From Leptolyngbyaceae cyanobacterium M65_K2018_010 (GTDB taxonomy: Bacteria > Cyanobacteriota > Cyanobacteriia > Phormidesmidales > Phormidesmidaceae): a stretch of 10,963 nucleotides of DNA. Position numbers and translations under genes: made by a program. The stretch spans positions 1 to 10,963 of the forward strand of contig DVEE01000278.1 of the NCBI GenBank assembly GCA_015295885.1. Reading direction: 5' to 3'. The notes below the pieces were generated by a model. That model had not been told where the DNA came from. It searched no databases and saw only the letters and a list, made by a program, of their open reading frames with translations. Positions 6,566 through 10,963 of this stretch are shown here, piece by piece (within the stretch, counting starts at the first letter, position 1; each line of letters starts with the position of its first letter).

Positions 6566-7099
6566 ATGAAAACCCTCTGGCGATCGCTGCGACGGATAGG
6601 CCTAGCTCTGCTGTTAGGCCTACTGCTCATGCTGTTGGGTGCCGCTCCAGCCTGGGCCTCGATTCATACCTACCATGAGCAGCCAGGGCAAACTACCCAT
6701 CGCTCCACCCTGAGTCTGCGGGACCAGCGGGACCTAGCCTGGCAAGCTATTCTGTTCAAGCGCTACGTCAACGACGACTTACAGGGCATCTATCTGCGTT
6801 TGGTGGGGTTTCCCGGGCAGGTGGTGGATCGCCAGCCAGCCCTGTCCGTTCAGACGGGAACCGCCACCCAATGGCTCGCCCCCTACCAGGTCGATGGGCA
6901 AACCCAGGTTTGGCCCGATAATGTGGCTCAGTACGACTTCCAATCTGTATTGGCGCAACTCCCGGGGCCGCTTCCCCTGACCTTGGTGGTGCCCATGGCC
7001 GCTACTACCCCGGCCCAATTGGTGGTAGCTCCCTATGGGGTGGCCGAGTGGCTGCAACTCTCAGCCTTAGCGAGTGACGCTGAGGCCGACCCATCCTAG
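6566..7099 (+). CDS. Secreted DUF3122 family protein
   Basis: The 177-residue protein opens with a basic start (MKTLWRSLRR), a long leucine-rich core and AWA-S, giving a signal peptide cut near residue 31. The mature part begins SIHTYHEQPGQ and continues with STLSLRDQRDLAWQAILFKR and then LRLVGFPG. This layout I associate with DUF3122, a short secreted family of cyanobacteria with no established activity. It would be periplasmic. The ATG lies 95 bases after the TPR stop with no obvious ribosome site, and a HIP1 palindrome (6580-6587) falls within the signal-peptide codons. Downstream it converges with the DUF2127-like gene, with only 22 bases between stops. Gene reality is very likely; the family name is from memory of conserved motifs. 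Confidence 0.82.
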   Translation: MKTLWRSLRRIGLALLLGLLLMLLGAAPAWASIHTYHEQPGQTTHRSTLSLRDQRDLAWQAILFKRYVNDDLQGIYLRLVGFPGQVVDRQPALSVQTGTATQWLAPYQVDGQTQVWPDNVAQYDFQSVLAQLPGPLPLTLVVPMAATTPAQLVVAPYGVAEWLQLSALASDAEADPS

Positions 7100-7121
7100 G
7101 GCCGGGTTGTCGATAGCGATC

Positions 7122-7610
7122 CTACTCGGCTAGGTAGGTCTGAGTTTTAGAGAGACGGCCTGTGAGCCAATGGTGGCTGAGGATGACGACGATCACTAGG
7201 TTAATAGTGAACAAAACCACCTTGCTGGTGGATGGATGGTATAGCACCTCATATCCTTCCAGGGGAATCAGGGCGGCTACCAAGCCAATGAATAGGGGTT
7301 CGGCCCAGCCTAGGCCCAGCCACAGGCCCACTGCGGCGGTTTCAATTAACAGGCCATAAACCCCGGTTAAAGCAGCAATTTTACTCAGCTTCTGGGGCGG
7401 TGTCTGGGCTAAATGCTCAATCACCCAACCCACCAGACCATACTCAGCATTGAGCAAGTAGACATTGGCAAACGCTGTAATTTCGTCATGGTAGTTCCAG
7501 CCCAGCAGTGAAAGGGTTGAGATGGTTAGCATTAGGCCACCAAACAACATTTTTTTCAGCACTAGCAGTTTAATCAACAGGGAAGGTTGGTCAGCTGGGT
7601 TGGTATCCAT
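7122..7610 (-). CDS. DUF2127-like integral membrane protein
   Basis: About 162 residues from the ATG at 7608-7610. Four hydrophobic stretches are visible (LLIKLLVLKKMLFGGLML; AALTGVYGLLIETAAVGLWL; LFIGLVAALIPLEGYEVLY; VVLFTINLVIVVIL). The pattern of a Lys-rich first helix, GLWLGLGWAEPL, then IPLEGYEVLY and a final N-L-V-I-V helix fits the DUF2127 family of small membrane proteins of unknown function. An upstream ATG (7664) would add 18 residues that are not membrane-like or family-like, so the later start is preferred, although neither has a well-spaced ribosome site. A HIP1 palindrome sits just upstream (7612-7619). It is on the same strand as the men genes but separated from them by about 516 bases and terminator-like structures, so it is probably transcribed alone. 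Confidence 0.75.
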   Translation of the reverse strand: MDTNPADQPSLLIKLLVLKKMLFGGLMLTISTLSLLGWNYHDEITAFANVYLLNAEYGLVGWVIEHLAQTPPQKLSKIAALTGVYGLLIETAAVGLWLGLGWAEPLFIGLVAALIPLEGYEVLYHPSTSKVVLFTINLVIVVILSHHWLTGRLSKTQTYLAE

Positions 7611-7668
7611 CGCGATCGCAGGTGGAAGGGATCGACCAGTCCAGAATACCGCCAATTCTCTCATCCTT

Positions 7669-7680
7669 GCGGCTAGCCGC
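7669..7680. promoter_or_regulatory. 12-bp perfect palindrome upstream of the DUF2127-like gene
   Basis: GCGGCTAGCCGC is a perfect palindrome about 60 bases before the preferred start of the DUF2127-like gene. It could be an operator or part of the leader, or be chance in GC-rich DNA. No clear promoter hexamers flank it. Confidence 0.25.
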
Positions 7681-7744
7681 CGGCAACCTCAGGATGCCCC
7701 GCAATTGGCTAGGCGACTCTGGGTCAACGCGATCGCCAGGCATT

Positions 7745-7803
7745 TAGACACAAAAAACCTAGACACAAAAAACCTAGACACAAAAACCTAGACACAAAAA
7801 ACC
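7745..7803. repeat. Tandem array of four 14-15 bp units
   Basis: The unit TAGACACAAAAAACC is repeated head to tail at 7745-7759, 7760-7774, 7775-7788 (one A shorter) and 7789-7803. Apart from the one-base deletion the copies are identical. Read on the minus strand, the direction of the flanking genes, the array gives four T-runs of 6, 5, 6 and 6 separated by GTGTCTAGG. It begins just downstream of a long inverted repeat, so the T-runs may serve termination; slippage-driven expansion is the likely origin. Confidence 0.85.
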
Positions 7804-7859
7804 GAGTAAGGCGCTATCACTGTGGAAGAGCGAACCTCCGCAATGTCCTGAGGCCTTAC
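7796..7859 (-). terminator. Terminator-like long inverted repeat followed by T-run
   Basis: On the minus strand GTAAGGC (7859-7853) pairs exactly with GCCTTAC (7812-7806), enclosing 40 bases, and is followed by TCGG and six T (7801-7796), then the further T-runs of the tandem array. The short stem and long loop are atypical for an intrinsic terminator, but a structured RNA ending in a T-run could also be the 3' end of a small RNA. Only the pairing and T-run are seen; activity is inferred. Confidence 0.35.
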
Positions 7860-7899
7860 CCGGTATCAGCTTTGGAGCACACGCGAGTCTACAGGATGT

Positions 7900-7926
7900 A
7901 AAAATAATCTCCCACAGCGGTGAGAT
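7900..7926 (-). terminator. Probable intrinsic terminator downstream of menE
   Basis: Read on the minus strand, ATCTC, a bulged A, CC, a five-base loop GCTGT, then GGGAGAT form a seven-pair stem (7926-7907), followed by TATTTTT (7906-7900). This is a plausible rho-independent terminator for the men operon, about 200 bases after the menE stop. The stem is modest and the bulge weakens it. Confidence 0.45.
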
Positions 7927-7940
7927 CGCCAATACAGGAA

Positions 7941-7971
7941 AGTTCTGGAAAGTTCTGGATCTAGTTCTGGA
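7941..7971. repeat. Three direct copies of AGTTCTGGA
   Basis: AGTTCTGGA stands at 7941-7949, 7951-7959 and 7963-7971, so copy starts are 10 and 12 bases apart, about one helical turn. Such same-face spacing can mark a protein-binding array, but no promoter or regulated gene start is close by; the nearest start downstream on the minus strand is more than 300 bases away. Local duplication is the simpler explanation. Confidence 0.6.
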
Positions 7972-8126
7972 GATTGAAAAACTCGGTCTTTTAGCCGGTA
8001 AACCCTTGAGAAATTCCTTCTCCCCATAGATGTCATAGCAAATTAGAAGGCCAGAAATCCTGAACGTGGAACTTATTTGGGTGATGTTCGTCAAACCAAT
8101 CTTGATTCAAATTATGGGGAGTGGGG

Positions 8127-9548
8127 CTAGCCGTTTAAGACGGCCTGGGCCAGGGCTAGGGCCTGGGAGCGGTTAATTTTCCCCTGGGCCGATTTGGGTA
8201 GGGCAGCCACCACCACCCAGCACTTGGGGCGTTTGTAGGCGGTGAGTTGCTGTTGTAATAGGTGCGGGAGGGCTTCTAGGGGAGAAAAACCAGACCTTAG
8301 AACTAATAGGGCACATATTCTTTGCCCCCATTGTTGGTCTGGCAGGCCTACCACACAGACCTCTTGCACCGGTTGGGTGGCTAGCAAGGCCGCTTCTACT
8401 TCTTCAGGAAAAACCTTCTCACCGCCGGTAATGATCTGGGTGTTGCGGCGACCCTGCAGATGCAGATAACCCTGGGGGTCAAAATAGCCGATATCTTCGC
8501 TCAGGAAAACCTGTGGGGTGGGACTGGGGGGGGCTTGAGGCACCAGGCTCAGGTAGCCGAGGAAGAGGGATGGTCCTGCGATCGCCAGGGCACCAGGCTG
8601 GCCCGGGGGTTGTTCTGCGCCTGCCCCGTTGAGAATGCGAATTTGGGCGTGGGGCAGGGGTCTGCCGCAACTGCTGTGGCCGGCTAAAAATTCCTCGGGC
8701 AGTAGGGTGGCCACCTGACTGGCGGTTTCCGTCATGCCGTAGGTGGGGGCCAGCGGCAACCCCAGGGCTCTGGCCCGGTCCAGCAACGACGGCCAGGCTG
8801 GCGCTCCCCCCAATAGCACCGCTCGAAAACCCCTCAGCCAAGCCCAGTAGGAAGGGGCCTGGTTGAGCAACCACTGCAGTTGGGTGGGAACCAGGGATAG
8901 AAAGCCCTGTTCCGGTAGGGGTAAGCACTGTCCCTGCTTAAGACTGTGATAGGGATGGATGGCCATCTGCCCCCCCGAGGTGAATGCCCGTAGCCCCTGC
9001 ATCAGCCCACTCACATGGTAGATGGGTAGGAGGCAATAGGCGTGGACTCGGTTGACCCCAAAGTGGGCCCGAAACCCCTCTACTGAAGCCATGAGCGTGG
9101 TCCAGCGGTGCCGGGCAAAGCGGATTTGTCCTGAGCTGCCGCCGGTGGGGATGAGAAATTCTGGGTGGCCGGACGGCGCTGGGGTGGTGCCCAGGTAGCA
9201 GGCCCAGTTCTCTGCCAAGGGGTGGCGGCGGTCAACCTGGAGGATGGCCTCTACCTGCTGCCACTCCTGCTGACCCCATTGGGGATTGGCTAGGGCCACG
9301 GTGTACCCCAGCCGATGGCTGGCCAGGATCGCCCCTAGGCCCTTGAGGGGGTTGGGTTCGGCCATCACGACTAAGGGTTCTGCGGTCTGAGACCCGGTTC
9401 TGCGGGCAGATTCCAGGCGATGGCCAAATTGCTCCAGAGCACGCCAGAAGCTTGGACTAGCCCCTCCCACCAGCCAATTTTCCCCCCAGCGCTGGTGCAG
9501 CAGCGCGTCTAAGCTCAGGGGGGCGGATCGGGCTACAGGCTGTCCCAT
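8127..9548 (-). CDS. menE: o-Succinylbenzoate-CoA ligase (MenE)
   Basis: This 473-residue member of the adenylate-forming (ANL) family is expected to activate o-succinylbenzoate with ATP and CoA to give OSB-CoA, the substrate of MenB in phylloquinone synthesis. Motifs in order: phosphate loop TGGSSGQ at 135-141 (Gly for Ser early in the usual TSGSTGKP), YGMTETAS at 270-277, the SEDIGYFDPQG segment at 350-360 (Ser for the usual Thr, Glu for Gly), GGEKVFPEEVE at 375-385, and PKSAQGKINR with the adenylation Lys457. Length is normal for cyanobacterial MenE. The ATG at 9546-9548 lies inside the end of menC, a 16-base overlap, with no own ribosome site; translation is probably coupled to menC. Family certain; specificity is supported by the menC and menA neighbours. 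Confidence 0.93.
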   Translation of the reverse strand: MGQPVARSAPLSLDALLHQRWGENWLVGGASPSFWRALEQFGHRLESARRTGSQTAEPLVVMAEPNPLKGLGAILASHRLGYTVALANPQWGQQEWQQVEAILQVDRRHPLAENWACYLGTTPAPSGHPEFLIPTGGSSGQIRFARHRWTTLMASVEGFRAHFGVNRVHAYCLLPIYHVSGLMQGLRAFTSGGQMAIHPYHSLKQGQCLPLPEQGFLSLVPTQLQWLLNQAPSYWAWLRGFRAVLLGGAPAWPSLLDRARALGLPLAPTYGMTETASQVATLLPEEFLAGHSSCGRPLPHAQIRILNGAGAEQPPGQPGALAIAGPSLFLGYLSLVPQAPPSPTPQVFLSEDIGYFDPQGYLHLQGRRNTQIITGGEKVFPEEVEAALLATQPVQEVCVVGLPDQQWGQRICALLVLRSGFSPLEALPHLLQQQLTAYKRPKCWVVVAALPKSAQGKINRSQALALAQAVLNG

Positions 9549-10621
9549 AGTTGGGTGGGGGTAAGGCTATCCCAATTATCCTCAAACCAATCGAGGGTGC
9601 CAAAACCCAGGGCCAGGGGCGGAGCGGAGGGAGGGAGCTGGGCCGCATAGTCTGCCGCTAAAGCCAGGGCCGCCTGCCGGCCTACCACGGTTTCAAAGGC
9701 AGAGGAAAACACTAGCTGGGGCGAATGGCGTTGCCAGAACTGGCGCAGGCGATGGGGGCAGCCAGCAAGGGCGGGTTTGACGACGAAAATGCCGCTCCAG
9801 CCCTGCTGGTGGCAACGTTCCAGGGAGGGCAGGGTGGCCACCGATTCATCCAGGGCGATGGCGGTCCTAAACCGCTGCCCCAGGTGCGCCATCACCGCAA
9901 CCTGATCGGGGGGGAGAGGCTGTTCCAGAAACTCAATGGCGCAGGTGTCAGGTTGACTATTCAGGCGATCGCACAGGTCCAGCCATTGGGCCGCTTCGGA
10001 TACCGTCAGGCCCCCATTGGCATCCAGCCGGAGGCGACTGGTGGGGGGCAGGGCCTGAACTAGGGTGGTGAGCAGGGCCCTTTCTGTGGCGATCCCATCG
10101 ACGCCAATCTTCCACTTAAAGGTTCGGGTGCCTGACTGCCAGAGCGCCGGCCAACCCTTTAGAGCTGCGGCCCCGGCTGGTAATAGTCCGCAAATGAATG
10201 AGGCGTGAGGCTCTGGGGACGGGACGGCGGCGACCCCCTGCCCTTGCAATTGGGCCATGGCCGTAGCCAGGCCAAACTGGGTAGCCGGTAAGCTATTGGG
10301 AAGGGTTAGAGAGCTGAATCGGCGACCCTCCCGCAGGAGATCCGGATTGGCCTCAGGGCCCGCTGGGTCACACGCCAGACCAAAGGGGAGGGGGGCCGGC
10401 CACAGGGGAACCTTAGCCAGGCTTTTACAAAAGGCTTGGGCCGCGGCTAGGGTTTCGCTGCCAAACCAGGGCAAGGGGGCAATTTCTCCGTAACCTACCC
10501 GCCCCAGGCCATCCTCCAATCGGACCAATAACCCCTGGCGTTTTTGCCAGGGCCCGTGGGCCGTTTTTAGGGGCTGGCGGAACTGGCGGCTATAGCCCTT
10601 GATGGCTAACTCCAGGCCCAT
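9533..10621 (-). CDS. menC: o-Succinylbenzoate synthase (MenC)
   Basis: An enolase-superfamily enzyme that dehydrates SHCHC to o-succinylbenzoate. Counting from the preferred ATG (10619-10621; 362 residues), the catalytic set is complete: KWK at 169-171 with its acid/base Lys171, metal ligands Asp200 in RLDANG, Glu233 in FLEQP and Asp258 in ALDES, and Lys282 in VVKPA. The N-terminal capping part contains RQFRQPLKTAHG, typical of cyanobacterial MenC. An in-frame ATG at 10672 would add 17 residues, but the internal ATG has a GGGGGG stretch just upstream and matches the usual family start. With it, menC overlaps menA by 16 bases and menE by 16 bases, indicating translational coupling in one operon. 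No key residue is missing. Confidence 0.94.
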   Translation of the reverse strand: MGLELAIKGYSRQFRQPLKTAHGPWQKRQGLLVRLEDGLGRVGYGEIAPLPWFGSETLAAAQAFCKSLAKVPLWPAPLPFGLACDPAGPEANPDLLREGRRFSSLTLPNSLPATQFGLATAMAQLQGQGVAAVPSPEPHASFICGLLPAGAAALKGWPALWQSGTRTFKWKIGVDGIATERALLTTLVQALPPTSRLRLDANGGLTVSEAAQWLDLCDRLNSQPDTCAIEFLEQPLPPDQVAVMAHLGQRFRTAIALDESVATLPSLERCHQQGWSGIFVVKPALAGCPHRLRQFWQRHSPQLVFSSAFETVVGRQAALALAADYAAQLPPSAPPLALGFGTLDWFEDNWDSLTPTQLWDSL

Positions 10622-10963
10622 ACCCCCCAGGTACTCATCCAAAAACCCAGGCTCAGTAGCAGACCACTCCAAAAATGAAAGCCGATGGCGTAGAACTTGG
10701 CGTTGCTGATTTTCTGGGGTTGGTTGTGGTAGCGGTTAACATGCTGGCTCAGGCGCCAGGCCGGCAGGGCACTGGCAAAAATCAGGCTGGTGCTGAGGGG
10801 GAAAAACCCAAGTAGTTGGGCCAGGGCTGCGATCGCCAACCCCATCCCACAGACCCAGGGCACCATCTGCGCTCCCCGCCCCGTGCCCAGACGCACAATC
10901 GGCGAACGTTTGCCTGCGGCCAGGTCATCCTCTACCTGGTGAAAGATCGACTGCAGGCCAACG
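10606..10963 (-). CDS. menA: Partial menA: 1,4-dihydroxy-2-naphthoate prenyl(phytyl)transferase, C-terminal part
   Basis: The gene enters from the right edge and ends with TAG at 10606-10608, leaving 118 codons. The visible part starts VGLQSIFHQVEDDLAAGKRS and continues PIVRLGTGRGAQ. This is the second Asp-rich, prenyl-diphosphate/Mg-binding segment of the UbiA superfamily in its MenA form. Three hydrophobic segments follow (about VPWVCGMGLAIAALAQLLGF; STSLIFASALPAW; FHFWSGLLLSLGFW). The enzyme is a membrane protein that attaches the phytyl chain to dihydroxynaphthoate in phylloquinone synthesis. A GTG at 10894-10896 might be mistaken for a start but lies within the conserved motif. Its end overlaps the start of menC by 16 bases, so it is the upstream gene of the men operon here. 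Confidence 0.93.
   Translation of the reverse strand, partial: VGLQSIFHQVEDDLAAGKRSPIVRLGTGRGAQMVPWVCGMGLAIAALAQLLGFFPLSTSLIFASALPAWRLSQHVNRYHNQPQKISNAKFYAIGFHFWSGLLLSLGFWMSTWGVWAWS

Larger units (their letters stand above)
7611..8126. other. 516-base AT-richer spacer with repeats and terminator-like structures
   Basis: This spacer lies between the end of menE and the DUF2127-like gene, both on the minus strand. It is clearly richer in A/T than its neighbours from about 7740 to 8110. It contains a 12-bp palindrome, a four-unit T-rich tandem array, a long inverted repeat, a short-stem terminator and a triple 9-bp repeat, each listed separately. Open frames inside it (7522-7791 plus, 7774-8094 minus) have no family character and cross the tandem repeats, so I call no gene. 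Confidence 0.6.

Noticed and set aside
6208..6630. Minus-strand open frame of 140 codons across the TPR gene end
   Set aside because: Arg/Pro-rich antisense translation over codons of a regular TPR array; typical of GC-rich antisense frames.
7745..7803. CRISPR-like repeat array
   Set aside because: The units are only 14-15 bp and directly adjacent, with no spacers and no cas genes nearby.
7774..8094. Minus-strand open frame of 106 codons
   Set aside because: It runs into the tandem repeat array, has no recognisable family, a Cys/Ser-rich unstructured translation, and crosses a probable terminator.

Overview
The window looks like a chromosomal segment of a GC-rich, probably filamentous cyanobacterium (Leptolyngbya/Nodosilinea-like; the genus is inference). 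The evidence is threefold. The cyanobacterial palindrome GCGATCGC (HIP1) occurs at least eleven times, roughly once per kb. The right end carries phylloquinone (menaquinone-type) genes menA-menC-menE. Several genes belong to families mainly known from cyanobacteria, including a DUF3122 secreted protein and a rhomboid with a typical cyanobacterial N-terminus. I see no rRNA, tRNA, CRISPR array, intact insertion sequence or prophage gene.

Left part (1-2340): a partial minus-strand gene for what reads as a degenerate HD/HD-GYP-like domain, then a 535-base spacer, then a plus-strand rhomboid protease. The rhomboid gene meets a GNAT acetyltransferase tail to tail, their stop codons sharing four bases. 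Behind the GNAT gene lies a short stretch that resembles the C-terminal end of a fatty-acid desaturase with frameshifts, read here as gene debris.

Middle (2330-6470): a compact minus-strand cassette encodes a secreted coiled-coil protein, a large SLC5-type sodium:solute symporter and a single-span small membrane protein. Divergent from it is a secreted protein with twelve TPR repeats. The 160-base divergent region holds an 8-bp inverted repeat.

Right part (6566-10963): a secreted DUF3122 protein converges with a DUF2127-like membrane protein. A 516-base AT-richer spacer follows, holding a short-hairpin terminator, a long inverted repeat followed by four tandem 14-15 bp T-rich units (minus strand), and a triple 9-bp repeat. 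Beyond it, menA (partial), menC and menE form a tightly overlapping minus-strand operon, with a 16-base overlap at each junction. They supply three steps of phylloquinone synthesis: o-succinylbenzoate formation, its CoA activation, and prenylation of dihydroxynaphthoate for photosystem I.

The most interesting items are the symporter cassette with two small uncharacterised companions, the tandem terminator-like array downstream of the men operon, the desaturase remnant and the HD-like protein that lacks its HD residues. None is proven to be a new system from sequence alone.
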